Assembly (NCBI GenBank): GCA_002104895.1
Contig: MCFG01000355.1
Location: 1 to 64,000, forward strand
Length of the DNA stretch: 64,000 bases
Direction: 5' to 3'
Source of the DNA: Anaeromyces robustus
Lineage: Eukaryota > Neocallimastigomycota > Neocallimastigomycetes > Neocallimastigales > Neocallimastigaceae
Position numbers and translations under genes: made by a program. The notes under the pieces were generated by a model. It was not told the origin of the DNA, searched no databases, and saw nothing but the letters and a program-made list of their open reading frames with translations. Shown here in pieces: positions 12,491 through 27,692 of this stretch (the first letter of the stretch is position 1; every line of letters begins with the position of its first letter).

Positions 12491-14084
12491 AATTTTTTAT
12501 TTTTCTTATTCATACTTGTATTGTATTGTATTGCAGCAATGTTTTTATTTTTAGATTTGTTATTGATTTTTCCTTATCAATAATAAATATAAAATTTCAG
12601 TTGTGAGTAAAGTGTATAGAAAACTGCTTTTTTTTCTCTTAATATTGTAATTTTCCAATTTCCTAAACGATTTAAATATATCATAAATATTAATAAAATT
12701 ATATTAAATTAAAAAATTAAAGAAGATAATTAAAGTTATAGAAAAAATTATTATAAAAAAAATAAGAAATCTAAGATATGGGTAAAAGAAAAATATAAAA
12801 CTATTTTATGATTTCATCTTTAAAGAATTATATTAAAAAATTAAGTTGAAAGTTTATAAAAAAGTTTAAAACTATATAACAGAAAAATTATCAATATAGA
12901 TATTTATTGAATTAGTGTAAATAAAATTATTGAATAGAATTTTTATTTTAAACTTACTTTTAAAAAAGTAAGAAACTTTTTTTTTTTTTGTTTTATTTTT
13001 TAAATATAATAAAATATTTGTTATAGAAAATATTTTTCATCATTATTAAAATTATTTAACTTTGTTATTATTTTTTATAATATTAATAATAACAAAAAAA
13101 AAAAAAAAAAAAAAAAAAGAAAAGAAAAATGATAAATAAGGAATAACATTTTTATACTTTAATGAAAAAATAATAATACAAAAAAAAGTTTATAATATTT
13201 ATTTTAATTTTGTAAAGTTTTAAATAAATTTCTTTTCATATGGAAATTTATTTATTAAATTTAATTATCTTCTCAAGAGTTTATATTTATAAACATATAG
13301 AATTATATATATATTGAAAATATATTGAAAACTTTTCAAATAACTAATAAGCATACCATAATTTTTAGTTTTCTTTATTAAAAGTTTATATATAACGTTT
13401 AGTTTTTTTTATTATGAAAAAAAAAATCTTTTTCAAATATATTTTTTTGTATAAAAGATTTTATATAAAATGCTACTTAAAAAATTATTTATAAATATGT
13501 TTATTAATTTCATTCTATATTATATATAAAGATAAATAATAATATCAATATTTAGATAATAATCAATGAATTTTTTGTGAATAAATTATATATATTCATT
13601 AATATAGTCGTAATGAATAATATTAATTATAATTCTTTTTATAAAGAAAAAAATTTACAATATAAAGAAATACTTAAATTCTTTTAATAACCTTCTTTTT
13701 TTATTCATTTATTAGTTAATACTATATATATATTATTCCTGAGTTCTGTATATCTGTTATATACTTATTTTTATTTTTTTAATAATGCTTTTTAACTTAA
13801 ATATTTATACGATTATTTAAATTATTTTAATTACTATAAATATTATTTAAATATAATTTTAATAATTTTAATAACATTAGTTAATTTATTCTTTAGAAAT
13901 AATATTTTTTTTTTAAAATTTTATATATATATTGAAAAGAATAGTAAATGTTAACCTTTATTTTTATTAATTGATGCTTTTCTTTCATTAAATTTTAATT
14001 ATTGCTTATTTATATAAATATTTTTCATTCATTAACATTTTTAAGTATAAATATAATACAATGTATTAATAATGTATTATATAT

Positions 14085-14114
14085 ATATAAAAATGAATAT
14101 ATTCATTTTTATAT
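14085..14114. repeat. perfect 30-bp palindrome
   Basis: ATATAAAAATGAATA is followed at once by its exact reverse complement, so the two 15-bp arms meet without a loop. Confidence 0.75.
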
Positions 14115-14304
14115 TTATTATTTACATATTTTTTTTTTTAAAAGGAATAATAAATATATTAAATTTAATTATTGAAATAATATCATATTTTTTTAATTAA
14201 TTATTTAGTAAATTAATAATTGAAAAGATATGGTAATATTTGTAATAACCATAAAAAAAAAGTTGGTATATCTGTAATAATAAATAGAGTAGCTAATTAT
14301 TCTG

Positions 14305-14306
<2 letters not shown>

Positions 14307-14344
<38 letters not shown>
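14307..14344 (+). repeat. (AAT)n microsatellite
   Basis: About 12 uninterrupted AAT units. Confidence 0.9.
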
Positions 14345-14505
14345 GAAATTGTTTCATGGGTATTATAAAATAACTATGATTCATTTTAAATATAAAGCAT
14401 TATCAATAAAGTCATGTTTCAAGTTTTAGTTCAATATATTATTATTGTAATATATTATAATATTATTAATAATATTTTTCAATTAATTATATGATATTAT
14501 AAATA

Positions 14506-14650
14506 TTTTAAGTATTATTAAAACTATATTTATGTTATATAAAAAGAAAAAAAATACAGATTTTTAATAAAAGCAAAATAATTTAAGTATTATTAAAACT
14601 ATATTTATGTAATAAAAAAAAATACAGATATTTTAATAAAAGCAAAATAA
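14506..14650 (+). repeat. tandem duplication, two ~72-bp copies
   Basis: TTTTAAGTATTATTAAAAC, then TATATTTATGT, a poly(A) stretch, ATACAGAT and TTTTAATAAAAGCAAAATAA occur twice in direct succession with a 5-8 base indel. Confidence 0.85.
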
Positions 14651-14708
14651 CCATCAATAAATTAAAAAATAAAAAATGAAAAATTAATAATTTACTTATA
14701 TATATAAT

Positions 14709-14709
<1 letters not shown>

Positions 14710-14741
<32 letters not shown>
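14710..14741 (+). repeat. poly(T), 32 bases
   Basis: An uninterrupted T run, followed by GTTGTTGG. Confidence 0.95.
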
Positions 14742-14742
<1 letters not shown>

Positions 14743-15812
14743 TTGTTGGTATTTTTTATTATGATTTATTAATTAATTAAATTTTATTTATTTATATATA
14801 TATTTATTTAAATTTAAATTTATTTACATATATAAATATATATTATTAATTTATTAACTATAAATTAATTAAAAATATTAATTATTAATATTAGATTTTG
14901 AATATAAAATAAATAATTAATTTATATGTATACTAGAAAGGCTAAACCTTTTTAATTTTTTTTCTTTTTTTAATTATTACAGAGTTTATGTAAGTTTTAT
15001 AACTACCCAATTTAATCAATCGATGATTATTAACAATAATTAATTCATAAATTAATAATGAATAATAAATATTTTGAAGTATTAACATATTTAAAAAATA
15101 ATAATTACATATTTTCATAAATTTTAAGAAAAAATAAATTTTTTTAAATAAATGTAAAAATTTAATGAAATAAATAAAAGAATAATTATATGTAAATTTA
15201 GTATTTTTATATATTTATATAAATATTTAAAAGAATAATATATAAATTTAGTATTTTATTAATTATATATTTTTTAAATATCTACTAACTAGAAGCGAAT
15301 AAATTATTATATAAATATTATAATCCTAAATATTACATTGTACATAATTGTAATGTCATTACATCATTGTTTTTTTTTATTTTATTTTTATTTTTTTTAT
15401 AAATTAAATATTAAATAGATTTATCTTGTAATGATTTTAAGTTATTTTTATTATAATAAATATTTTATATTATAACATAATTATATTGCATATGCTTTAC
15501 ATTGGTAAATTTTTAATTAAATTCGTAATTAATTAATAAAATAATATTTATTATTAAATAATTAATTATTATATAAAATAATGTATATATAATAAAAATT
15601 ATAGCTAAAAATGTTTAATATAATTCTTCTTTTTGTACTCATGTACAAATGAATCTTCTTAACAAATTAATTTGCACATCCTTAATTAAGGGTGTATGTA
15701 TTGCATTTAATCATACAATGTAATGTACAAAATTATGATAAACAGTACATATTGTAAAACTTGTATGGAATTGTATTACTTGTAATAATTTTATTATAAT
15801 AAATAAAATAAG

Positions 15813-16127
<315 letters not shown>

Positions 16128-19100
16128 TATAAAATAATTAATATAAATAATATAATAATTTATTTATGATTATATTACCGAAATCTATCAATATAAAATA
16201 TAAATATAATTGTGGGTATTAATAATAATACTATTATATGATGATATTAATAATAATTATAGATATTATAATTATTATTTTTTAATGTTAGAAAACTATA
16301 GAATATTTAAAATTAAATTATAAATATTTTCTTATGATTCTGGCTTAAAATTTAATACTATTCTAAAAGAAAATATATAATAAATAAGCTTAAATTTCTT
16401 TTTATTTTAATATTCTTTTGTAATAATATAAAAATAATGACGATTCTGTTTAACGAATAGAAATCGTTTATAATACATTACGTAATATAATACCTAGCAT
16501 CATGCGTAATAAAATTAATATAATCATATTTTTATATTTTTATTATATTCTACGAATAATCATGTATGTATAATAAATAAGGGTAATAGATTTTTCTTTT
16601 ATTTTATTTGATTGTAATATTAAAGAATGATTTTTCTTTTTTATTTACTATATAAATTACAATATATTATTATATATTATATAAATAAAATACAATATAT
16701 TGTAATTTAATAAATAATATATATCAATATAATAATATATGACAATATAATGTAATATACTGATATTATATAATACATAATATATTATAATATATTATAA
16801 TATTATATTTTTATATAGAAAAGAAATTACTTTACATAATCCAAGAATAATATATGTATTTAATATATAGCAATATATTATTAATAAAATCTCAAAAAAG
16901 CAAATTTCAATTTATGGAAATACTTTGAAAAGAATAATAATTCTAATTAAAACACTATTATGTATAAATTATTATATGAAAAATTTAGGTTTTTTTTTTA
17001 AGTAAATTTATTAATAAGATTATGTTATAAAGTTATTATATTATTCCTTTTTTATATTTTTAAAGTATTTTAGGTTTTTTTTTATGTAATAAATTATATT
17101 TATTAATAATTATATAATCATAAATATATTATTATTATTTTTTAAATATATTGAGAATGATTTATTCATTAAATATTAATTGAAATAAATCTAACATAAC
17201 ACAAAAAACAAACAAAACAAAACAAAACAGCAAAAATATAAATAAAAAAAAAAAAAAAAAAACTCAAAGAGTAAAATCAAAATACTTATTATTATAGAAT
17301 GTTTAAAACAGTGTAAATAATAATGACCAATAAATAAAAATAATAAAAATAATAAAAATAATAATAAAAATAATAGTAAAAAATTAATGATAAAAATAAT
17401 AAATAAATAATAAAATAGTTAAATAATATATAAATAATAAATAATATTTAACATTTATATTATAAAAATTATTTTTTGTTATTTTTAATTATTTTATGTA
17501 TTATTTATTTCTTTGTTTATAATGTATTTTTATCTATATATGTTAATATGTTATATGGTTTTCTTTTTTATTTTATTTTATTTTTTTTTTTTTTATTTAA
17601 TTTATTAAAAAAAATAAAGGTAGAAAAGTATTCAATTGTTATAATTATTTATTTGTTTGTTACTATAAATATGAATAAAATAAATATTAATATGAATTTC
17701 TTGGTATTAACCATATCAATTTGTTATAGAATTGATATAGGTAAGTATAAAAAATATAAAAAATATTCAAATTAATAAATATATATTAAGTATAATATAA
17801 ATAAAAATAAATTTAATATACTAATGAATATATTAAATCTATATAAAAGTATTAAATATATAAATAAATGTACAAATAAAATGATTAAATGATAAAATTT
17901 TATACAATTTATTACATTATAATTTATCAATTGATTTACAAAATTATTTATTTACAAAATTATTTATTAATTTATTCATTGGCTTGTATTATTCAAATAC
18001 ATTATGTATTTAGATATATACAGATTTCCTTAGATTATTTTATATGCCATATATGGTAATATTTTATATTTAATATAATAGTATTAATAATTATTGAAAA
18101 GAATTCTTTTTATATACAAATTAATATAAATAATAGTTAGAAAATTATGTTTATGCTTGTGAATATTTAATAATAGAAAACTAGAATATCAATATTAATA
18201 ATTTATTAATTATTTATAAATTAATAAATTAAATATAATAATACAATATAAATAATTTTGATATATTATCTATCACAAGGGTGCAATCATTTATTATTGT
18301 ATTAAATAAATAAAACAAAACAGAACAGAACAGAAAAGAAGGTAATTGAAATTAGAAATATAATTAATATATTATAATATAATAAAAATAATATAAAATA
18401 GTTAATCAGTTCTATATATTTATATTCCTTTTATACATTATTTAATTAAAAGAATTTATTATTTTATTTCTTAATATATTAATAAAATAAAAAAAAAACA
18501 ATTTTTTTTCTTTTTTCCTTTTTCTTTTTTCTTTTTTTCTTCAATAATAAAATCATAATAACACAAAATCCAAGTCTAATTTCTATATATTAGTATTTAA
18601 CAAATTAAATACATATGTATATGTACAATTATTTTTATAACAACTTAAAATATATTATATTAGTATTTTTTTTAAAAAAAAATTGAAACATTATATATAA
18701 ACATCAACTTTATTACCAAATGCCTATCATTAAGAAAAAATAAACAATAGTTCTTTTTTATATTAATTGAGAATAACGGTATTTTTTTATTTTTTATATA
18801 TATAATAATATAATTGCTCAAATTTTAAATCTTTATTATGTTTTAGATATAACATCATTTTCATTAATATTAATATTAATAATATATAATATATATTAAT
18901 TTTTTAATTTTTAATTATTTATTGTTATTTTTTAAATTAAGCTTAATAAGCCATAATAAAAACATAATTTATTAAAATCTAGTTATTTAATATTATTAAT
19001 GAAATTTTTTAAAAAAAATTATTTAATTTAATAATATTTATTCATTTAATTTAATTACTTAATATTTATTTAATTTAACTATTAGATATAATATAAATGA

Positions 19101-20473
19101 TATATTTCTTTAAATATTTTATTTTTGAATTCTTCTGTTGTATTAAAGAAATCTTTTTATTCAATATATTGCTAATATATTAGTTTTATATATTATTATA
19201 TAATTAAATAGGGTGATTTATTAGAATATAATTATTTCTTAAATAACATTTTAATATATATTAATACATATAATATTATATAACTAAGTTGACTTATAAA
19301 AAAATAAAATTCCTTTAAAATTATTATTAATATATTAATATTATATAAATAGTATATATTGTAATATAAATTTATATTATTGGATAAATATTTAATAAAT
19401 AGAAAATATAATATTAATATTGTTTATTTATTTTAATATATTAATATATATTCTAATATAATAATATATAATATATAATAAATATAGTAATATATTATTA
19501 TATACATGTATAATATATTACAATACTAATATCTATTAGATTTAATATATATTCTTTATATTATGTTGCTGTCTTTCTATTGTTCTCAGTTAAAAAAATA
19601 TAAAATTAAATTATTTTTTTTATTTATATTATGAAAAAAGTAAATATATAATAATATATATACAATTTATTAAATAAATATTTATATTAATTTGATTATA
19701 TCGTTAAGTTTATATTTTTTAGAATATAATAAAACTTTAAATTCAATTAATATATTAAATAAAAAAAAGATAAAGAATTATAAAATATTCCTTTTTTTTT
19801 TTTTTTTTTTTTACAAATAAATATAATAAATATTAGAATACAATTCTTCATATATTATTTGTAATAGTAATATAGAAATTAAATATTCAATATTAATAAT
19901 ATATATAAAAGTATATACTGTATATATTATATAAACTATATTTAATATACTAAATATTAAAAATTAATTATATTATATAAAAAAGTTATTTTATTCTATG
20001 TTTTTTATTTTTTTTTTCTTTTTTATGTTATTTATTATTTAATTATTTTAAATTATTTTTTTGAAGAATCTTTAATTGATGTTATAAAAGATATTATAAT
20101 TTAAATATATATTTTTTTTGTTTATAAATTTAAAGCATAGTAATAAATTTATATTTTTTTATAAATATTAAATAAAGAAAAATAATTTGAACAATAGAGT
20201 TTTATATAGTGATAGATATTTGAATTATACGAAAGATTATAATCATACATATTATATATTTCACATAAAACTAAAAGAAAGTTGAAGCAATATTTCTTTA
20301 AATTCTTTCATATATATACAAAGAAATATAAAAGTAAAAATAATTAAAATATAAAGATAAAAAAATATATATATGATTTTACATATTTAATAAAATATTA
20401 TATCACATATATATTGATAAAATTAAAAGTCAACTCATTTAACAAAATAAATACTATTGTTATTAGTTTTAAT

Positions 20474-20516
20474 TATATTAATCCTTAAATTAAAAATTAA
20501 TTTAAGGATTAATATA
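20474..20516. repeat. perfect inverted repeat, 20-bp arms
   Basis: TATATTAATCCTTAAATTAA, then AAA, then its exact reverse complement. It lies about 357 bases before the start codon of the HSF-type gene and could be a cruciform or a hairpin in the 5' region. Confidence 0.75.
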
Positions 20517-20872
20517 AATATATAAAATTTAAACATTTATTTGTAAAAAGTAGTGTTTTAAAATATTTTTGTATATAATAATATAAGTAAATAAAATAAT
20601 ATTTGTATATAATTTTTTTTTTGTTAAAAGAAAAAAAAAAAAAAAATCAAAAAATCAAAAATAACAAAAAAAGAAAAAAAAAAAAATAAACATAAATAAT
20701 TATAAAAAACAAATTTTTTGTTTATATATAACAAGAAATTTGTTTTTTTATACATATTATATTTATTAATTAAACAAGCAATTATTAAATAAAATAAATA
20801 ACAGAAAATTAGAACAATATATTTATACACAAAATATACAATAATAAAAAATAAAAATATCATAAAATAACA

Positions 20873-22884
20873 ATGCAGTATATGTCTTCAAAATCTTATC
20901 CTAACGAACAAGAATTTAGTAATAGAAATTCAGTGAGTGACTATGGTTCAATGCAAAATAATATGAATAATAATATGCGTAATAATTCAAATAGTGTGAA
21001 TAATTATAGTAACAATAGTGATTCGAATATTTCTAATAGTATTAATATGAATATGAATAGCAATGTAAGTGATAATATGAATAATATGAACAGTAACATG
21101 AGTAGTAATATGAGTAGTAATATGAATAATAACATTAATAATAATATGAATAATAATATGGGTAATAATATGAATAGTAGCATGAATAATAATATGAATA
21201 ACAATATGAATAATATGAATATGAATAATATGAATATGAATGGTAATATGAATAATGTTAACATGAGTAGTTCTATGAATAATGTAAACATGAATAATTC
21301 AATGAGTAATATAAATGATGGAAAATATTCAGAATATTCACAAAATGGAGTATCTGTAAAGAAGGTAGATAAATAATAACATTATTTTTTTTTATTTATA
21401 AAGATATTGATAAATGAAAAAATATTAATATTTTTATTTTAATTAAATAATATATGTAATATATACAATTTTTAGGAAATGAATAGGTATGCTGATAAAT
21501 TTATATATTATTTAAATATTTTTTAATTTTCATTAAAATATTTGTATTAATGTTATTAAATTTATTTATTTATTTATTTATAGCAACCATGACAATAATG
21601 TCAATGTGAAATTTCAAGATTTCCAAAAACAAGTAATATTTTAAAGCTTTTTTTTTTTTTTTTTGTTTTTAAAGACATAATATATATATATATATTTAAA
21701 ATTTAAAAAAAATAAAAATATTAATAGTATTTATTTTATATATATTTTAGAATTTCATAGGGAAATTAATGTAAGTTTTATACTTCATATTATCTTAATT
21801 ATTTTTTGAGAATTAATATTCTTTTATTTATTTATTTATTTATTTATATATTTCATTTTATTAATTAATATAATATAATAAATAATATATATTGATTATT
21901 TTTTATTATTTTATGAATTTTATATAGTGAAATGTTAAATAATCCAGAAATTTCTGATCTGATATCATGGCATGAAGATAATGTTTCTGTTATAATAAAA
22001 AATATTAATGAATTCTCAGGGAGAGCATTACCAATGTGTAAGTATCTTAACATTTCTAACTATAATAAAAAAGTTTAAAATAGTTAACTAATTTTTTAAT
22101 ATTAATAAACAATGAATAAACAGATTTTAAACATAACAAATTTAACAGTTTTACAAGACAGTTGAATACGTAAGTTTATTAATCATGATTACAATTTAAT
22201 TACTATTTATTGAATATATTTTAATAATGTATTTAATTAATTATTTATTTTTTTTATTTTTTATTTTTTATTTTTAATTTTTTATTTTATTTTTTACTTA
22301 TAATAATTGTTTTAGTTATGGTTTTTCATACAAAAAAATTGATGATCAAACTTTTAAATTCCAAAATGAAAACTTTGTTAAAAATAAACCAGAACTATTA
22401 AAATATATCAGTAAAAAGAAAAATAAAAGTGATGAAGACATACAAAGTTTACAAATCGAATTAAACGATTTAAAACTTTCTCATGGTCAATTACAAAGAG
22501 AATATAATAGTTTAAGACAACTTATGGAAAGAATGAGAATAGAAAATAATGAACTTCGTATGATGAATAGTAAATTACAAAATCAAATAGATGATTTACA
22601 AAAGTTGAATAATGATATAGATTTGAAGTATAATAGTATGAAAGTTAATAATGGAAAAATTTATTATAATTTAATTAGTATTCTTGAAAATCTAAAAGGT
22701 TAGTATATTAAAGAACAATAATTCTAATAACTTTTTTTTTTAAAAAAAAAAAAGATATTTATTTTTTTTATTAAATTTATTTTTTTTTTATATTTTAATT
22801 TTATATTTTCTTATTTCATATTTTTTTGATAAAATATTATTATATTTGGAAAAAAAAAAAATAAATATTTTGAAAATTTTTTAC

Positions 22885-22924
<40 letters not shown>

Positions 22925-25066
22925 TATAATATATAATAATAATAAATAATAAATAATAAATAATAATAATAATAATAATAATATATAATATATAATATAT
23001 AATATATAATATATAATAATAATAATAAATAATGATAAATAATAATAATAACAACAACAACAATAAATATTATTATAATAAAATAATTAGTTGAAGATAA
23101 TAGAAAATATATAGATAAAAAAAGAAAATTTGTTTCATAAATATATTAATAGTCTAGACGAAGGATAAAGAAATTTTTTTTTTCAATAAATTTGTATATA
23201 ATTATGAGTATTATAAGTTTAATAATGTATTATAATAATATGAATGAAAAATGTAAACATCAATTTTTTTTTTATTTCTAATATAAAATATAAAATATAA
23301 AATATAAAATATAAATATAAATATAATTAAAATTAAAATATATTAATATATAATATAAATTATAAAATAGAAGTATAATTAAAATTAGAATATAAATGTA
23401 TAATATAATATAATATAATATAATATAATATAATATAATATAATATAATATAATATAATATAATATAATATAATATAATTAAAATTAGAATATAAAAGTA
23501 TAATAATATAAAATATAATAAAAATAAAATTATGTAATATAAAATGGTTATAATAGTTTTATTTTATTATTTTTATAAATAAATTTAAAGAAACAGTAAT
23601 TAAATAATTAATTATTCATATTCATATAAAACTTGTCTTTACATTATATATTTTAAAAAAAAGTAAATGACAATCAAGATCGTGATTATGGATCCGATAT
23701 TCAAAGTATTAATAGTGAATTATATGATGCAGATGGTTCATTAGTTTATAATAAAAGAAGATGCACTTCTGAATCAACTCGTAGTGGTTCATTTACTCAA
23801 AACAGTATGGGTGATTCAACTATGTCTCAAAATGATAATTATGGTATGGGAAATAGTTCTCATTATTCTGTAAAAAATATGAATTCTCGTATTGATTCCC
23901 CAAGGAATCAATCTCTTAATAATAAAATGAACAATGGTTCATTTAATAATTCCCCTAGAGATGTGATTTCAAAAAATGACAATTATCATCATTTTCCAAA
24001 TAATAATCAAAGAACACATTCATTAAATAATCCATTAAATAATCCAAATCAATCACAAGGACATTCTCAACCTCAACATCATTCAGAGAGTCCTAATTTA
24101 AAACATACAAGAAGAACTAGTTCACTTGGTATGATGAAAGAAAAACGTAATAGTATAGGCTACGCTGCATCTCCAGTAATAAATAAATATTCTTCACAAG
24201 GAAATAATCGTAGCAGTATGATAGCAGAATCAGTTATTAATAATAATAATAATAATAATAATAACAATAACAATAACAATAACAATAATATGAATATGAA
24301 TTTGAATATGAATAATGAGGTTAATCGACCACCTCGTTCTCTTTCAGGTCAAAATATTAAAAAAGTTCATCGTCTTTCAAGAAGTTCAAATTCTAGCTAT
24401 TTAAATTCTCCTAATTCACTTGAAATGGATACTGAACAAATGAATCATCCTATAACTGAATCAACAAATCAAAATTTCTTATCACCAAATGATGTTATAG
24501 ATAATCAACTTAATGGTAATTTAGAAAGAAATACACCATCACTTTCCTCAGCACCAAATTCAATGTATTCTAATAACTATATGAATCAACCACCATCTAG
24601 ATCTTTTAAGACTGAAAGTATACGTTCAGCTCCATCAGTAATGTCTAATGGTAGTAATTTCACATTAAGTGCCATAAGTAATGATACCAATTCACAAAGA
24701 TCTTTTACTATTAAAAGTGCTAATTCTAGTGGTGATGAAACCCTTATTAATAGAAATAATACTTATCCATTAAATAAGCATATATTAGAGGAAAATGAAC
24801 CAGTAGATCCAACTAAAAGTTATACTATCCCAAAGGATCATGGAAAAAATAATATATTTGATAATAACAATGTTAATAACAATAATAACAATAATAACAA
24901 TAACAATAATAATATTATTAACAATAATAACAATAATGAAAATATGGATTATTATATGAATCAACATAATAGTAAACAAAATTCAATATCATATCTATTA
25001 AATCCATCACAAAATAAACAAATGCAAGAACAAATGAGACCCAATGATAATATGGATATATCATAA
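20873..25066 (+). CDS. HSF-type (heat shock factor family) transcription factor
   Basis: Eight exons join in frame to an 837-residue protein: 20873-21364, 21476-21486, 21584-21632, 21751-21770, 21928-22037, 22124-22169, 22316-22698, 23664-25066. Donors are GTAGAT, GTATGC, GTAATA, GTAAGT, GTAAGT, GTAAGT, GTTAGT; all acceptors are AG. Exon 2 is an 11-base micro-exon. Residues 1-~175 are Asn/Met/Ser-rich. Residues ~180-280 are an HSF DNA-binding domain: FIGKLIEMLNNPE, a conserved Trp in ISWHED, LPMYFKHNKF, then the recognition-helix motif SFTRQLNTYGF. A leucine/hydrophobic heptad region (~285-355) fits the HSF oligomerisation coiled coil. The ~470-residue tail is Asn/Ser-rich with two poly-Asn tracts and no further domain. 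The GxSF turn of canonical HSFs reads NVSV here, so it is divergent. It is expected to be nuclear and to bind heat-shock-element-like sites. The first intron donor is the least certain boundary; no receiver domain (Skn7 type) is present. Confidence 0.88.
22887..23065 (+). repeat. (AAT)n/(AATAT)n low-complexity tract in intron 7 of the HSF gene
   Basis: AAT arrays interrupted by AATATAT phrases inside the 965-base last intron. Confidence 0.9.
23404..23479 (+). repeat. (ATAAT)n pentanucleotide repeat in intron 7 of the HSF gene
   Basis: About 15 copies of a TATAA-type pentanucleotide, preceded by related ATATAAA units from 23281. Confidence 0.9.
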
Positions 25067-25552
25067 AAATATAATTTGTTATTGTCAATAGTAATATAAA
25101 TATTTTTTTCTATGATAATAATATTTATCATAATAATATCATCAAAAAAAAAAAAAATTAAAAAAAAAAAAAACCAAAAACAAAAAAAAAACAAAAACGA
25201 AAAAAAAAAACAAAAAACAAAAAACAAAACAAAAAATAAAAAAGTAGAAACGTTAACAACTAAGGGAACAAGATTTAATAAATAATTACATTATTATTTT
25301 AAACTCATAAAATTCATTAATTCATACTTTATAACATATTTGTATTTCAGTTAAAATAAATAATAATCTTTAATCCTTCAACTTTTATTTATCAGTAATT
25401 TTTTTATTATTATTAACAAAGATAATAATAATATATTGTTAATAATTTTTTATTTTAATATTATGTAGAAAAATGAAAGTTTTTTTTTTTTTTTTTAAAA
25501 AAAAAAATAAAAAAAAAAAAAAAATAATGCGAATTCGAACGAAGATATAAAC

Positions 25553-25554
<2 letters not shown>

Positions 25555-25607
<53 letters not shown>
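25555..25607 (+). repeat. poly(A), 53 bases
   Basis: An uninterrupted A run between the short non-A words GAACGAAGATATAAACGT and CGAGTAACGAGAAACACAAG. Confidence 0.95.
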
Positions 25608-25608
<1 letters not shown>

Positions 25609-27552
25609 GAGTAACGAGAAACACAAGAAATAAGATATATAATAATAAACAAAATAATAATAATAAAATTCTAAATTACTAATATTCAATATTAATAAAT
25701 AATTAATAAAAAAAAAAAATAGAGTTAAATATAATAAAAACAAAAACAAAAACAAAAACAAACACAAGAACAAACACAAAAACAAAACAAAACAAAAAAA
25801 AAAAAAAAACAGCAAAACAAAGATATATAATATATATATAAAGTTAACACGTATAACTATAATTCTTATAAATTAATTTTATTAAAGAATTATAAAGAAT
25901 TTTATAAATAATTTATCCATTTAAAATAATGATATTAATAATAATTATAATTATATGTAATAATATATAATATTAATATTATTGTTTTTATACCAAAATA
26001 ATTGATTTATAAAAAGATAATTACAAAAATATTAAAATATTATAGAATAATTATTACATATATTTTTTTAACATAATTATTATTTAAATAATATTTAACA
26101 TTTTTATTTTCTATTTTTCTACTTTCATTTCATTTTTTTTTTTTTTTTTATTTATTTATATTATTACATTTTTTTTAATATTATATAAAATACTTTTAAT
26201 TTTTAATTAACCATTTAATATATATAAAAATATAATTTTTTTTTTTTTTTATTTTCCATAAATTTTTATTATTATATTTTTTTTTTATATAAATTAAGTA
26301 TTTTTTTTTTCATTTCATATAAATATTTTTAATAATAAAACAAATAATTTTAATTTTACATAATGTTTTTGATTTAAATATATATTTATTAAAATATTGG
26401 TTTAATTATATATTTATATATTTTTTGCTATTAAGTATAATTATATATATATAATTTTTTATAATCCAATACTCTTTTTTTTATATATTTTTTCTTAGTT
26501 TTAAATCTCAAAAATCTTTAATATTTTCCCAAGATTATAATTAATATGTATTATTATACAATTAATATTTTTTTTTTTTTATTAGTATTATTAATATATT
26601 TATTATTTAGTATTCATATTTTACATTAAGTATTTTAAGCATCTTTATTTTTCATATTTGAGTTTACAACATTGTTTTACATATTAGTCTTTTTTTTTTA
26701 TTTTTATTTTTTTGTTTTTTTTTTTTTTTTTTTTTTTCTTTCTTTTTTGAAATTCTTATAATTTATATATATAATTTTTATATATAAAGTAATTTTTTTT
26801 ATATAAATTTATTTTTATTTCGAGAATTATTCATTATATATTATTATATATCGAATAATAATAAAAATTAATTAAATAAATATAATTATTAAATAAAAAT
26901 TATAAAAAAAAAAAAAAAAAAAAAAGATAAATATAATAAACTATATAATATTTTATTTTTATTTTTAATTAATCATATTATTAAATCAAATTATTCAATA
27001 TTATCAAAACTTAAAAGAAAACGTTAATAATATAAAATAAAACAAAATAAAATAAAAAATGAAAAAAAAAAAAAAAATAAAATAATTATGAAATTATAAA
27101 ATTAGAAAAAAAAATTATATAAATTAACTTTTAATATTAAAATTTTTTTATTTTAATAAGAGATTAAGAAATACTGTTATTATCGATTATATTTAAATTT
27201 AAAAATCAAATCTATTTGTAAAAATTTATCCTAATAAGAAAAAAATAATTATGTGTAACAAGAATCTTTAATTATTAAATTTTATTTACAGTAATCGAAA
27301 AATATATATATATATACAGAAATTCTGTTAAATATCTTTATTAATTAACAACTTTTTGTATATTATTTTGTTTTATATTATTTTATTTTATCTTATTTTA
27401 TTTTTCTCTTGTTTATTTCTTATTTATGGTTATTTTAATAATAATTTTCTTAAAATTTGAAAATATTTTTCTATTACAATTTTATTAATGTAATTAAATA
27501 TAATTTGAAAATTTTATAAAGAATAAATTTTTTGAAAAATAAATAATACAAA

Positions 27553-27553
27553 A

Positions 27554-27605
<52 letters not shown>

Positions 27606-27692
27606 ATAAATAAATAAATAATAAATAAATGAATGAATGAATAATAAATAAATAAATATATATATATATATATAAATAAATAAATAAATATG
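27553..27692 (+). repeat. (AAAT)n array, interrupted
   Basis: AAAT units interrupted by AATATAAAT, GAATGAATG and a TA dinucleotide stretch. Confidence 0.9.

Noticed and set aside
15630-15780. Less A+T-rich patch with a small palindrome, considered as an RNA gene
   Set aside because: Only short self-complementary words, no consistent extended fold and no coding frame; not strong enough to annotate separately.
16441-16520. CG-containing patch with ATTACGTAAT and an ACGATT/AATCGT pair, considered as a regulatory site
   Set aside because: Too short and isolated, and no gene nearby for it to act on.
17476-17775. 99-codon plus-strand open frame, hydrophobic, apparently membrane protein
   Set aside because: Composition is Phe/Ile/Leu/Tyr/Asn/Lys only, no family motif, and such frames arise by chance in A+T-only DNA that lacks G/C for other codons.
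21004-21291. 95-codon Leu/Ile/Phe-rich minus-strand frame opposite HSF exon 1
   Set aside because: It is the complement of the Asn/Met-rich coding exon and has no independent support.
25439-25815. Three overlapping minus-strand frames with poly-Phe
   Set aside because: They translate poly(A) and CAAAA tracts; no coding composition.
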